A DNA stretch of 64,000 nt from JAJKIV01 sp036741775. Lineage in GTDB: Bacteria; Gemmatimonadota; Gemmatimonadetes; Gemmatimonadales; Gemmatimonadaceae. This document shows, piece after piece, positions 36,088 to 44,825 of the stretch; positions within the stretch are counted from its first letter, which is position 1, and every line of letters starts with the position of its first letter. The stretch spans positions 62,001-126,000 of the forward strand of contig DAINRQ010000004.1 of NCBI GenBank assembly GCA_036741775.1, read 5' to 3'. The notes under the pieces are model-generated. The model had not been told where the DNA came from. It searched no databases and saw only the letters and a program-made list of their open reading frames with translations. The translations under genes and the position numbers were made by a program.

Positions 36088-38172
36088 TCATGCGCCCACA
36101 CCCAACGGGGAGCGCGATGCCCGCTGGAGCTGCGACGGGAGCGCCGCCGGGTCGATCGTGGGCTCTTCGCAGACGTACCGCCGACAGACGTATGCCGTCG
36201 CCTTGTCGTCACGCGGGGGCTTGTCCGCGAGCAACGCGATGTCCACTTGCGCGTCGCCTGGTTTTCCCCCCTGTGCCGCCCCGCCGGCGATGACCAGCGA
36301 TGGCACGTACTCGGCACCCACGGCATCCGCGAGCGCGCGGAAATCCGGAGCGGATGGATCGCCCGCGAGGGCGACCTCCACGGCGCCGTGCACGGCCATG
36401 TCGGCGGCGCCTAGCAGGTGCCCGAAGGCGGGCGCATAACGAGCGATCGGTTCGGTCAGCGTTTCGAGCACGTGCATCGCGCGCTCCCGACGCGCGTCGT
36501 CACCGAGTATCTCCGCGAGGCGGAGGAGGAGATCCACGGTGAGCGACGTCCCGGACGGCAGGGCGTTGTCCGTGACGTCGCGCGGACGCGTCAGCAGCGC
36601 TTCGTGATCCGAGGCGGTATCGAAGTACGCGCCCGCACTCTCGTCCCAGAACCACGCGTCGACCGCGTCCGCAATCGTGCGCGCGGTGTCGAGCCAGCGG
36701 CGCTCGAACGTGAGGCTATACAGGTCGAGCAGCCCGAGTGCGACCGCGGCGTGATCCTCGAGGTAGCCCGGAATGCGCGTGACTCCCGCCGTGTGCGAGC
36801 GCATGACGCGACCGTCACGCACCAGTTCGCGAAGCAGGAACTCGCCGTTGCGTACCGCGAGCGCCCGGTAGTTTTCTCGCTTCAACGCGCGCGCAGCCTC
36901 GACGATCCCACGCAACATGAGCCCATTCCATGCCGCGAGCACTTTCTCGTCGCGGCCTGGCCGCTCCCGCCGCTCGCGGCGCGCCATGAGCTGAGCGCGG
37001 GCGTTCGCGACCGCCTCGGCGACATCCGCCCGCTCGACCCCGGCCCGCGCCGCGACGACGGTGATCTCGTGAGGAACGTGGAGGATGAACTTGCCCTCGA
37101 AGTTCGGCTGGTCCGTCGCGCCCCAGTAGGCCAGCGCGAGCTTCGCGTCGCTGCCTAACGCGCGCTCGAGTTCCTCCCGCGTCCAGACGTAGAACGTTCC
37201 CTCGTGTCCCTCGCTGTCCGCGTCGAGCGACGAGTAAAATCCACCCTCGGAGGAGGTCATCTCGCGTGCGACCCAGTCGACCGTCTCTTCCGTCACCCGC
37301 CGCGTCTCGGGATCGCGCGTCGCCTGCCAGAGATGCGCACCGAGCCGCACGAGCAGCGCGTTGTCGTACAGCATCTTCTCGAAATGCGGGACCAGCCACA
37401 CGGCATCAACCGAGTACCGATGGAAGCCTCCCCCGATCTGATCGTAGATCCCACCGCGGGCCATGTGGCGAAACGAGGTCGTCGCCATCTCGAGCGCGTA
37501 GTCCGTGCCCGAACGGCGCCAGTACCGGAGCAGGAAGTCGAGCGTCATCGCCTGCGGGAACTTCGGCGCACCGTCGAAGCCACCGTGCCGGGCGTCGTAG
37601 CGCTGCGCGATCGCACGGTAGGCGCGATCGAGCGTCGTCGAGGTGAGCTGCCCGCTCGACACCGCTGGCATCGTCGCATTCGCGTAGAGCTCGCGGATCT
37701 TCGCGGCGGTGGCTTCAACGCCCTCCCGTCGGTTCCGATACGCGTCGGCCACCGCCTGTAGCACGCGACGGAACGACGGCATGCCGTGCCGGTCCTCGGG
37801 CGGGAAGTACGTGCCCGTATAGAACGGCACCGTATCGGGTGTGAGGAACACCGTCATCGGCCACCCGCCGTGGCCGGTCATGGCCTGCGTTGCCTGCATG
37901 TAGATGCTGTCCAGGTCAGGCCGCTCCTCACGATCGACCTTGATGTTCACGAACAGCTCGTTCATGAGGCGCGCCGTCTCTTCATCCTCGAACGACTCGT
38001 GCGCCATGACGTGGCACCAGTGACACGCCGCGTACCCAATGCTCAGGAGGATCGGCTTGTCTTCGCGGCGCGCGCGCTCCAGTGCTTCGGATCCCCACGG
38101 ATACCAGTCCACGGGGTTCTCGGCGTGCTGCGCGAGGTAGGGGCTCGTTTCGTTCGCGAGACGGTTGGCCAT
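36088..38172 (-). CDS. DUF255 thioredoxin-domain protein (YyaL/SPATA20-like)
   Basis: A 694-residue protein. The N-terminal thioredoxin-like DUF255 domain (about 1-165) carries NRLANETSPYLAQHAENPVD and the redox-like motif C50-HW-C53 (AACHWCHVMAHESF), then GGWPMTVFLTP. The rest is an (alpha/alpha)6 barrel-like region similar to N-acylglucosamine epimerase folds, with FEKMLYDNALL. This broadly conserved family has no firmly established bacterial role. It is monocistronic on the minus strand; bases 35830-36087 upstream of the Big_2 gene hold nothing recognisable apart from its likely promoter region. Confidence 0.94.
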   Translation of the reverse strand: MANRLANETSPYLAQHAENPVDWYPWGSEALERARREDKPILLSIGYAACHWCHVMAHESFEDEETARLMNELFVNIKVDREERPDLDSIYMQATQAMTGHGGWPMTVFLTPDTVPFYTGTYFPPEDRHGMPSFRRVLQAVADAYRNRREGVEATAAKIRELYANATMPAVSSGQLTSTTLDRAYRAIAQRYDARHGGFDGAPKFPQAMTLDFLLRYWRRSGTDYALEMATTSFRHMARGGIYDQIGGGFHRYSVDAVWLVPHFEKMLYDNALLVRLGAHLWQATRDPETRRVTEETVDWVAREMTSSEGGFYSSLDADSEGHEGTFYVWTREELERALGSDAKLALAYWGATDQPNFEGKFILHVPHEITVVAARAGVERADVAEAVANARAQLMARRERRERPGRDEKVLAAWNGLMLRGIVEAARALKRENYRALAVRNGEFLLRELVRDGRVMRSHTAGVTRIPGYLEDHAAVALGLLDLYSLTFERRWLDTARTIADAVDAWFWDESAGAYFDTASDHEALLTRPRDVTDNALPSGTSLTVDLLLRLAEILGDDARRERAMHVLETLTEPIARYAPAFGHLLGAADMAVHGAVEVALAGDPSAPDFRALADAVGAEYVPSLVIAGGAAQGGKPGDAQVDIALLADKPPRDDKATAYVCRRYVCEEPTIDPAALPSQLQRASRSPLGVGA

Positions 38173-38783
38173 GAGGGGAATGGCAGGGGTGATGAAGGTA
38201 TCGGAAGAAGCTAACAGCCATCAGCTATCAGCTATCAGCAAAACGGAAACCCTCGGGATGCTTCTCCGCCGGAGAGAGGCATCCCGAGGGTTTCCCGTTA
38301 GGGGTCAGAGTCCTTACGCATCGTTTCATTTCGCCGCGCCATCGGGCGGACGCGGAGGGCGCGGCAGCGGCGGACGCGGAACGGCCGCGGAGAAGCGACT
38401 CCCGCGCGTATGATGGGGCGTGGTAGCCCTGGTCGGAACGGCGATCGCGCGGATGGGGCGGAAACGACAGGATGACTTGTCGGGAATCGGGGGAGGTCAA
38501 TGAGGGCGGTGGCGTCCCCGGCGGCCGTCCCCCTTCAATCCCGGCTCCCTGCGCAGCTCGGCGTCGATGCAGGGCCGTCATCCGGGCCGTTTCGGCCCTT
38601 CCGCGCCATCGTAGTTCCGACCGGGCTGGGCGCGCCGGACGGGAAGCGCGCGGGTGGGCGTGCGAATGGCGGAGTGCGGACGGCGGAGTGCGGACGGCGG
38701 AGTGCGGACGGCGGAGTGCGAACGCTGACCCCTAAACGCGTTGTTTTGCTGATAGCTGATAGCTGATAGCTGTTGGCTGATGA
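38173..38783. repeat. Composite intergenic repeat: family A copy 5 split by a family B element
   Basis: These 611 bases hold no convincing gene. The left outer arm and inner stem of a family A hairpin occupy about 38209-38300, and its right outer arm (repeated GATAGCT) appears only at 38747-38780. Between them sits a family B element (about 38426-38630) and a 14-base tandem repeat, unit GGCGGAGTGCGGAC, four copies at 38668-38723. TTAGGGGTCAG at 38299 and CTGACCCCTAA at about 38725 are inverted copies that bracket the inserted part. Confidence 0.75.
38426..38630. repeat. Family B MITE-like element, copy 2
   Basis: Terminal inverted repeats of about 50 bases share the pattern GGTCGGAAC, GCGAT, GCGGA, GGCGGAAAC and GGATGAC, and its complement closes the element with GTTCCGACC. 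The core contains GGTGGCGTCCCCGGCGGCC. It is about 205 bases long, has no coding capacity and lies within the split family A hairpin. Its closest relative is at 51864-52077. Confidence 0.7.
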
Positions 38784-40133
38784 CTATTCGTCTATCTTCA
38801 CCCTTAGCATCGCCCGCGCCAGCCGCATGCGTACGCGCACGAGAAGGATCAACGCCACCGTGCCGAGGCCGACGACGATTCCCCACCAGAGGCCGATCGC
38901 GCCGCCGCCGAAGCGGAACGCGAGCGCCCAGCATACCGGCAATCCGATCAACCAGAAGCCAACGACGTTGATCACCGCCGGGGAATGCGTGTCGCCAATT
39001 CCGCGCAGCACGCCAGCTGCCACCGCCTGGATCCCATCGAACACCTGAAACACGCCGGCGATCGGGATCAAGGTTGCCGTCAACGCTATCACGGCGGCGT
39101 CGTTCGTGTACGCGCGCGCCAGGGGTTCGGGAAAGAGGCGAAAGACGAGCGCACTCAGGCACATGAACGCCGTGCCGCACGCGAGCCCCGCCACAGCGGA
39201 CCGGCGCGCGCGTGCTTCGTCTCCCGCGCCGATCGCTTGCCCAACGAGAACCGCCGTCGCGGCGGACACGCCGAGCGGCACCATGAAGGTGAAAGAGGCG
39301 AGGTTGATCGCGATCTGGTGCGCGGCCATCTGGAGGGTACCGAGCAGCCCCATGAGAAGGGCCGCCGCGGCGAACGCGCCGTACTCCAGGAGGTACTGCG
39401 CGCCAACGGGAAGGCCCAGGCGCAGCATGCGCGCGAGCGGACGCACCGCACCAGTCTCCGGTCTCCACGGTCTCAGACGGCGCCACAGCTCGTGTCCCGA
39501 GAGTGCGAGGACCGCCACCGCCATCACCCACCGGCTGATGCTCGTCGCCACCGCCGCCCCGGAGACGCCGAGCGGCGGCGATCCGAGGTTGCCGAAGATG
39601 AATACCCAGTTCAACCCGACGTTGAGCACGTTTGCCGCGAGCACTGTCCACAGTACCGGTGCGACGCGTCCCATGGCCTGAAGCGACTGGCGAAAGACGA
39701 TGAACGCGAAGAACGGAAAGACGCCGGGAATCGAGATCTGCACGTACCGGGCGGCGTCAGGCACGGCTTCAGGCGGCTGTCGCAGTAGTCCCAGAATCGG
39801 CTCGACAGGGATGAACGCGACGCACGTGACGATGCTGAGCACGATCGCGAACAGCACGCCTCGCTGAACGGCGCGCGCGATCGCGTCTTCGTCCCTGGCG
39901 CCCACCGCCTGCGCGATCACCGGGTCGAGCGCCATGAGCGTGCCTTGCCCGAAGATCCCCAGGACGAAGAAGTACAGGTTGCCGAGCGCCACGGACGCGA
40001 GCGCGATGGGCGACACGTGTCCCATCATGATCGTATCGACGACGCCCATGGCCATGATCCCGAGCTGCACGCCCGTGACCGGGAGCGCCAGGCGAAGCAT
40101 CGCGCGAAGATCGGACGAGGTTGGACGATGCAC
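38784..40133 (-). CDS. MATE family efflux transporter
   Basis: A 449-residue inner-membrane antiporter of the MATE (MOP) superfamily, which exports drugs or cationic compounds using Na+ or H+. Twelve hydrophobic helices in two six-helix halves are visible, with the MATE segments LALPVTGVQLGIMAMGVVDT near the start and LGLPVGAQYLLEYGAFA at the start of the second half. It is divergent from the M20 dipeptidase, with 91 bases of AGCT-type repeats between the two start codons. Its substrate is unknown. Confidence 0.93.
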   Translation of the reverse strand: MHRPTSSDLRAMLRLALPVTGVQLGIMAMGVVDTIMMGHVSPIALASVALGNLYFFVLGIFGQGTLMALDPVIAQAVGARDEDAIARAVQRGVLFAIVLSIVTCVAFIPVEPILGLLRQPPEAVPDAARYVQISIPGVFPFFAFIVFRQSLQAMGRVAPVLWTVLAANVLNVGLNWVFIFGNLGSPPLGVSGAAVATSISRWVMAVAVLALSGHELWRRLRPWRPETGAVRPLARMLRLGLPVGAQYLLEYGAFAAAALLMGLLGTLQMAAHQIAINLASFTFMVPLGVSAATAVLVGQAIGAGDEARARRSAVAGLACGTAFMCLSALVFRLFPEPLARAYTNDAAVIALTATLIPIAGVFQVFDGIQAVAAGVLRGIGDTHSPAVINVVGFWLIGLPVCWALAFRFGGGAIGLWWGIVVGLGTVALILLVRVRMRLARAMLRVKIDE

Positions 40134-40224
40134 GGGGAGTAGCTTAAGCTCTGCGAGCAGCTATCGGCTATCAGCTCTCAGCCGTCCACAGCCACCAGCT
40201 CTCAGCGGCCAGCCCCCAGCCCCC
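40134..40224. repeat. AGCT/CAGCC-type simple repeat between divergent genes
   Basis: The sequence alternates CTATCGGCTATCAGCTCTCAG with CCACCAGCTCTCAGCGGCCAGC and ends CCAGCCCCC just before the dipeptidase ATG. It resembles the outer arms of family A but lacks the inner CCCTCGGG stem. It must contain or adjoin both promoters. Confidence 0.6.
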
Positions 40225-41604
40225 ATGACCGAACTCGATCGCTACCTGTCCGAGCACGACGCCCGGATTCACGGCGAGCTCTTCGAGCTACTGCGCATTC
40301 CGAGCGTCAGCGCCCGCTCCGAGCACGCGTCCGACGTCCGTCAGGCCGCCGACTGGATGCGCGACTCGCTCGATCGCATCGGCTTCGAGGCGACGGTGTT
40401 TCCAACGGCCGGGCACCCCGTCGTCCTCGGCGAATGGCGAAAGGCGCCGGGAGCGCCGACGGTGCTTGTGTACGGGCACTACGACGTCCAGCCCGCCGAA
40501 CCGCTCGAACTCTGGGAGTCGCCGCCGTTCGAGCCGACGATTCGTGACGGCCGCATTTACGCGCGCGGGTCGGTCGACGATAAGGGACAGCTGTTCCTTC
40601 ACGTGAAGGCGCTCGAGGCGCACCTCGCGGTGCGAGGGACGCTGCCGGTGAACGTGATCGTGCTCGCCGAAGGCGAAGAGGAGGTGGGGAGCGAGCATCT
40701 CGCCCCGTTCATCGAGCAGCATGCGAAACGGCTTGCTTGCGATGCCGTCGTCATCTCGGACTCGTCCATGTTCGCCCCCGGCCAGCCATCGATCCTCTCG
40801 TCGCTGCGTGGGCTCGCCTACATGCAGATCGACGTCACCGGACCGAGCGTCGATCTCCATTCGGGCAGCTACGGCGGCGCGGTGGTCAATCCGGCGACGG
40901 CGCTCGCGCGCATCATCGCAACGTTCCACGACGAGGACGGGCACGTCGCCATCCCGGGGTTCTATGACGCGGTGCACGATTGGGGCGACGACGCCCGGGG
41001 CGCGATTCGCCGTCTGCCATTCGACGAGAGGGAATTCCGGCACGAGACGGGCGCGCCGGCGCTCGGGGGCGAAGCGGGATACTCCACGCTCGAGCGCATC
41101 TGGACGCGGCCGACGTGTGAGGTGAACGGGCTGCTGAGCGGGTACACGGGGGAGGGAGCGAAGACCGTCCTCCCGTCGAAGGCAATGGCGAAGGTGAGCT
41201 GTCGACTCGTGCCCGACCAGAACCCCGAGGAGATCGGTCGTCTGGTCGAGGCGCACGTTCGTCGCGTCGCGCCGACGGGGGTCACCGTGCAGGTCCGACA
41301 CCTGCACGGCGGCCGGCCCTGGCGCGCGGAGCTGGACGGCCCCGTATTCGACGCCGCGCGGCGGGCGCTGGCGGCCGCGTTCGGTCGCGAGCCGGTGGTC
41401 GTCGGCGAAGGCGGGTCGATTCCCGTGGTCGGCGACTTCCAGCACATCCTCGGCGTCCCGGTACTGCTCATGGGATTCGGGTTACCGGGCGAGAATGCGC
41501 ACGCGCCTAACGAATGGTTGAGCGACGAGAACTTCGTGAGAGGAATGAAGGCCGTCGCCGCGTTCTGGGACGAGCTGGCCGCGGCGACGTCGGCTCAGCG
41601 CTGA
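40225..41604 (+). CDS. M20 family dipeptidase
   Basis: A 459-residue zinc-dependent exo-dipeptidase of the M20 (CNDP-like) family. The first zinc ligand lies in VLVYGHYDVQPAEP, followed by the bridging aspartate in RGSVDDKGQ. The catalytic glutamate pair is EGEEEVGS, and a dimerisation domain follows (AYMQIDVTGPSVDLHSGSYGG). The late histidine ligand is in NAHAPNEW. ATG 40225 begins MTELDRYLSEHD, the family's typical start; the frame is open further back through repeat DNA. It probably hydrolyses dipeptides in the cytoplasm. The gene converges with the SRPBCC gene. Confidence 0.93.
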   Translation: MTELDRYLSEHDARIHGELFELLRIPSVSARSEHASDVRQAADWMRDSLDRIGFEATVFPTAGHPVVLGEWRKAPGAPTVLVYGHYDVQPAEPLELWESPPFEPTIRDGRIYARGSVDDKGQLFLHVKALEAHLAVRGTLPVNVIVLAEGEEEVGSEHLAPFIEQHAKRLACDAVVISDSSMFAPGQPSILSSLRGLAYMQIDVTGPSVDLHSGSYGGAVVNPATALARIIATFHDEDGHVAIPGFYDAVHDWGDDARGAIRRLPFDEREFRHETGAPALGGEAGYSTLERIWTRPTCEVNGLLSGYTGEGAKTVLPSKAMAKVSCRLVPDQNPEEIGRLVEAHVRRVAPTGVTVQVRHLHGGRPWRAELDGPVFDAARRALAAAFGREPVVVGEGGSIPVVGDFQHILGVPVLLMGFGLPGENAHAPNEWLSDENFVRGMKAVAAFWDELAAATSAQR

Positions 41605-41634
41605 CCGACGCACGCTCGCGGCTGCTCACCCGTT

Positions 41635-42480
41635 TCACGCAATCGCCGAGACGAGTCGCGCGAGGGCCTGGTTGAGCGCTCCCTCGAGCGCCTGCATGCG
41701 CTCGGCGCTGACTCCCCAGCCGGTGGCACGCACGGCGAGCATGCGCGTCGGGCCCATCGAGAACGCTTTGAGCTCGAGTGCCATGTTCGCGTCGGGCCAG
41801 CTCACTGCCACCTCACGATTCGTGGCATCGAGCACTTGGCCGCGCACGACGTCGCCGTTCCGAAGGATCAGCTCGGCGGTCTCCCCCGGCGCGCCGATCG
41901 CCCCGGAACGCGTGAGCCACTGTGCGAGCTTTGCTTCTTCGGTGAACCAGGGCAGCACGTTCGCGTACTCGAACGTGGCCGGCCGCATAACGAGAACGGT
42001 TCGCTTCGGCGTACCGAAGTGGTGCTCGAGGTAGTGCCCGAGCAGCGCGAGCGCGAGGCGCCATCCGGACGCCACGCCCTGGTACTCGTCGTCCCACTGC
42101 GCGCCTTCGCGAAAGCCCGAGTTGAAGAGACGCACTACCGTGTCACCACCATCGCGGCGGATGGTGATCTCGAGGCGGAATGGTGGATAGCCGGGAATCT
42201 CTCCGCCGAACACGAGCCGTTCCGGCGCCGCCGCCTCGAAGACCGGGTACGGGATCTCCGCCTTGAACTGATCGAACACCCACGTCATGACACCACCGGG
42301 GCGCACGTCGCCGTACGCCCGATCGACGAACCAGTGCGCGAGCTTCTCAGGGTCGGCCCAGGCGGCCCATGCGTGCTCCGGTGGCGCCGACGTGCGGAGC
42401 TCGCACGCGATGGTTCGTCCCGACGGTGTGGCGTCGGCGGCGGGAGCGGTGGGCGGCGTGTGCAACGAGTCGAGGGGCAT
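41635..42480 (-). CDS. SRPBCC (AHSA1-like) domain protein
   Basis: A 281-residue protein. The N-terminal half (about 25-165) is an AHSA1/START-like hydrophobic-pocket domain: ELRTSAPPEHAWAAWADPEKLAHWF, the GGVMTWVF strand and GWRLALALLGHYLEHHFG at the C-terminal helix. The second half (about 170-281) looks like a divergent repeat of the same type. Such proteins bind lipids or small hydrophobic molecules or act as Hsp90 co-chaperones. It follows a winged-helix regulator 18 bases upstream on the same strand, the usual ArsR-SRPBCC arrangement, so the two are probably one operon. Confidence 0.85.
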   Translation of the reverse strand: MPLDSLHTPPTAPAADATPSGRTIACELRTSAPPEHAWAAWADPEKLAHWFVDRAYGDVRPGGVMTWVFDQFKAEIPYPVFEAAAPERLVFGGEIPGYPPFRLEITIRRDGGDTVVRLFNSGFREGAQWDDEYQGVASGWRLALALLGHYLEHHFGTPKRTVLVMRPATFEYANVLPWFTEEAKLAQWLTRSGAIGAPGETAELILRNGDVVRGQVLDATNREVAVSWPDANMALELKAFSMGPTRMLAVRATGWGVSAERMQALEGALNQALARLVSAIA

Positions 42481-42498
42481 GGGTCCTGTGGCTGGAGG

Positions 42499-43149
42499 TT
42501 ATTCGTTAGGCGGCGCGTCGGAGGGCGCGCGGGGAATCGGGTGGCAGCCGAGAAAGAGCCGGTACGGGCGTCCCGGTCCGGGTGACCCGTCGGGTGTGGT
42601 GAACGGCGCGCTGTGCCGGGCGATCACGTCGGCCACCGCGGACTCGAGTGCCGCGGCGAACGACGCGCGCTGTTCAGCCGTCTCGAATCGAACGTCCGCC
42701 GTGAGTGACATGGTCGAGACGCGTCTGGATTCCGCCCCAGCCTCCGCCATCACTCGCGTCATGTCCGACTGTGCGCGCGATGCGATGGCGAACAGCGCCG
42801 CGGCGCTCGCTCCGTCGGTGACGGCGGTGGCGTGCGGTGCGAGTGCGCCCAGGAGCTCCGGGGCGATGACGTACGACTGCGCGGTAGCCACGTACCGCTG
42901 CTCCACCATGTTGCGTCGGAGACGCCGCTCGGCCGGCTCGAGAAAGTGGGCGCGGGCGAGCTTTCGCACGTGGTAGTTCACGCGCTGGCGAGGGAGGCCG
43001 AGCTTGCCGGCGATCTCCGTGGCAGAGATCGGGGTGCGGGCGAGTGCGACGATCGAGCGACGCACGGCATGCTGAACGAGCACCGCGACGCGCGGTCCGT
43101 CGACGACCGTCTCGATTGCGGGAAGGTTCGTGGCGTGGACGCTACTCAT
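42499..43149 (-). CDS. Winged-helix (ArsR-like) transcriptional regulator
   Basis: A 216-residue regulator. The winged-helix domain spans about 17-85, with the recognition region TPISATEIAGKLGLPRQRVNYHVRKL. The rest is a helical domain of unknown role (ALFAIASRAQSDMTRVMAEAG). No metal-binding cysteine cluster is seen, so it is not a typical metal sensor. ATG 43149 starts a protein with no odd extension; the frame is open for another 42 codons. It heads an apparent operon with the SRPBCC gene and probably controls it. TTGACA at 43200-43205 on this strand may be its -35 box. Confidence 0.82.
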   Translation of the reverse strand: MSSVHATNLPAIETVVDGPRVAVLVQHAVRRSIVALARTPISATEIAGKLGLPRQRVNYHVRKLARAHFLEPAERRLRRNMVEQRYVATAQSYVIAPELLGALAPHATAVTDGASAAALFAIASRAQSDMTRVMAEAGAESRRVSTMSLTADVRFETAEQRASFAAALESAVADVIARHSAPFTTPDGSPGPGRPYRLFLGCHPIPRAPSDAPPNE

Positions 43150-43176
43150 TTGCCGGTGGTGGTCGGAGACGCAGCG

Positions 43177-43205
43177 AATGTGTTCATGAAAGCAAACATT
43201 GTCAA
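43177..43205 (-). promoter_or_regulatory. Putative promoter of the winged-helix regulator
   Basis: On the minus strand TTGACA (43205-43200) is followed after 17 bases by CACATT (43182-43177), a perfect -35 box with a weak -10 box. The spacer contains the small palindrome TTCATGAA, which could be an autoregulatory operator. The start codon lies about 28 bases downstream. Confidence 0.4.
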
Positions 43206-43399
43206 GAGGCGTGAAATCAGCGACACCAACTGTCTCCGATAGCGGACGGACGGAGCAGTTCCCCTCGGCATGCAACGTCGCATCTGGTTTAATGATAACG
43301 ACTTATGAAAGCAGCACCGTTCGCGCCGTCCGGCACTTCCCCTGCCTTTGAATGCGGCGAAAGCACCAACGAAAACGGTTCGTTCTTCAGGAGGAATAG

Positions 43400-44029
43400 A
43401 TGAAACGCTTCGTCGTTCGCACTTCGGCTGTCGCCGCCGCGTTGGCCGCAACCGCGCTCCCGGCGGTCGCGCAGCAGGTCGAGAAGGCCAAGGTGTTCGA
43501 CGTGTCCCCCTACGCGGGATACATGATGTTTGGCAAGCTGTTCGAGGGCCCAATCGGGACGAGCATCTCGACGGGGAGCGGGCCGGTCTACGGCGCGCAG
43601 GCCAAGCTGATGATGTCCAGGAACGTCGCGATCTACGGGAACGTCGGCTACGCGAATTCCGACCTCGAGATCGGCATCCCGATCATCGGTGGCCTGGACG
43701 TCGGAACCAGCAAGGCGCTGATCTACGACGGTGGCGTCGAGCTCAAGATTCCAATGGCGCAGAGCAACGTGATCAGCCCGTTCCTTCAGGGCGGCGTCGG
43801 CGCCATGCGGTACGAGGTCGAGAGCGGGTTCCTGAATACTACGGCCACGAACGTCACTTATAACGTGGGCGGCGGTGTGGACGTGCAGCTCACGCCGAAC
43901 CTTGGTCTTCGACTCATGGCCAAGGACTACATCGGTAAGTTCGACTTCAAGGAAGCGACGTCGTTCGACCTGAACGGCAAGACCACGAACAACGTTGCCC
44001 TCACGGTGGGGCTCAACCTCGGCTTCTGA
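43400..44029 (+). CDS. Small outer-membrane beta-barrel protein (OmpA/OmpW-like)
   Basis: A 209-residue exported protein with a clear signal peptide (VVRTSAVAAALAATALPAVAQ). The mature part has alternating strands such as VFDVSPYAGYMMFG, VAIYGNVGYANSDL, SPFLQGGVGAMRYEV and a closing ALTVGLNLGF ending in phenylalanine, as required for outer-membrane assembly. It is the size of an eight-stranded barrel. AGGAGGA lies 5 bases before the ATG, one of the best ribosome-binding sites in the window, so expression may be high. It is divergent from the winged-helix regulator, and the 250 bases between them include an A+T-rich patch (GGTTTAATGATAACGAC, about 43287) that may be its promoter. Confidence 0.85.
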   Translation: MKRFVVRTSAVAAALAATALPAVAQQVEKAKVFDVSPYAGYMMFGKLFEGPIGTSISTGSGPVYGAQAKLMMSRNVAIYGNVGYANSDLEIGIPIIGGLDVGTSKALIYDGGVELKIPMAQSNVISPFLQGGVGAMRYEVESGFLNTTATNVTYNVGGGVDVQLTPNLGLRLMAKDYIGKFDFKEATSFDLNGKTTNNVALTVGLNLGF

Positions 44030-44113
44030 GTCGCGGCTGGTGACCCCCAGGTGAGCCTGGTGACCGCCGATCCCGACGCTGGGTTAGGCGGGGCGACCAG
44101 GCTCGGTGCGGCT

Positions 44114-44131
44114 CGTGACCGATCGGTCACG
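44114..44131. promoter_or_regulatory. Perfect 18-bp palindrome, putative operator
   Basis: CGTGACCGATCGGTCACG is a perfect inverted repeat centred 59 bases before the lipoprotein start. Its GACCGATCGGTC core resembles operators bound by TetR-type dimers. Two direct copies of CTGGTGACC lie upstream at 44037 and 44057. No TetR gene is seen nearby. Confidence 0.4.
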
Positions 44132-44180
44132 GGCCGTACTCCACGTGGGACCAGCGCAAACCGCTCATTCGAGGCAAGAC

Positions 44181-44609
44181 ATGCGTTTTCTGACAGCCGC
44201 CGTCCTGACCGCCGTCCTCGCCGCGTGCTCGAGCAGCACGGCGGCACCGGTGGAAGGGACCGCGCAGACCAATCAACAGCTCGCGACACGCGAGGTCGGG
44301 CGAGCATTCGAGATGAAGATCGGCGAGACGGTCGCCGTCGGCGACCTGATCCTCACATTCCAGAGGGTGGAGAGCGACTCGCGCTGCCCGATCGACGTCG
44401 TGTGTGTCTGGAGCGGCGACGCGGAGATCGCGTTGCGAATCCAGCAGGGCCCCCAGGCGGCGGTCGCCGCGCTCCACACGAACCTCGAGCCACGCCGCAC
44501 GGTCTGGAACGGCTACACCATCCAGTTCGTGAGTCTCGGGCCGTCGTTGAGGTCCTCCACACCCGTCGATCCCTCGCAGTACCGCGCGCAGCTGCTCGTC
44601 GAGCGCTGA
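44181..44609 (+). CDS. Small lipoprotein, function unknown
   Basis: A 142-residue lipoprotein with signal TAAVLTAVLAAC and the lipid cysteine at residue 16, followed by a Ser/Thr spacer. The mature domain (about 40-142) is beta-rich and contains two further cysteines in SRCPIDVVCVWSG, likely a disulphide. This CPxDxxCxWxG pattern is one I associate with small periplasmic beta-sandwich proteins, but no function is established. ATG 44181 is preceded by GAGGCAAG. A strong terminator follows the stop by 28 bases, so this gene probably ends its own transcript. Confidence 0.8.
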   Translation: MRFLTAAVLTAVLAACSSSTAAPVEGTAQTNQQLATREVGRAFEMKIGETVAVGDLILTFQRVESDSRCPIDVVCVWSGDAEIALRIQQGPQAAVAALHTNLEPRRTVWNGYTIQFVSLGPSLRSSTPVDPSQYRAQLLVER

Positions 44610-44637
44610 CAAACGACCCACAGACCCAGCGAACGCA

Positions 44638-44664
44638 GGGCCGCCCGAACGGGCGGCCCTTTCT
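44638..44664 (+). terminator. Intrinsic terminator
   Basis: A perfect 9-bp G+C stem (GGGCCGCCC at 44638-44646, GGGCGGCCC at 44651-44659) with a GAAC loop is followed by TTTCTC. It lies 28 bases after the lipoprotein stop and upstream of the DUF5916 gene. Confidence 0.85.
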
Positions 44665-44825
44665 CGTCGTGGACCGACAGTGTACAACCGATCTGGTATC
44701 GTCCGAACCTCGTAGAAGGGGGCGCGCGAACCGCGGACGGCGTCATATTCTTGGCCTCCGCCGGTCGCTGCCGAAAACGGGAAGCGCCGGGAGTCGTACG
44801 CCGGACCTGACCCAGGCATCGCCGC

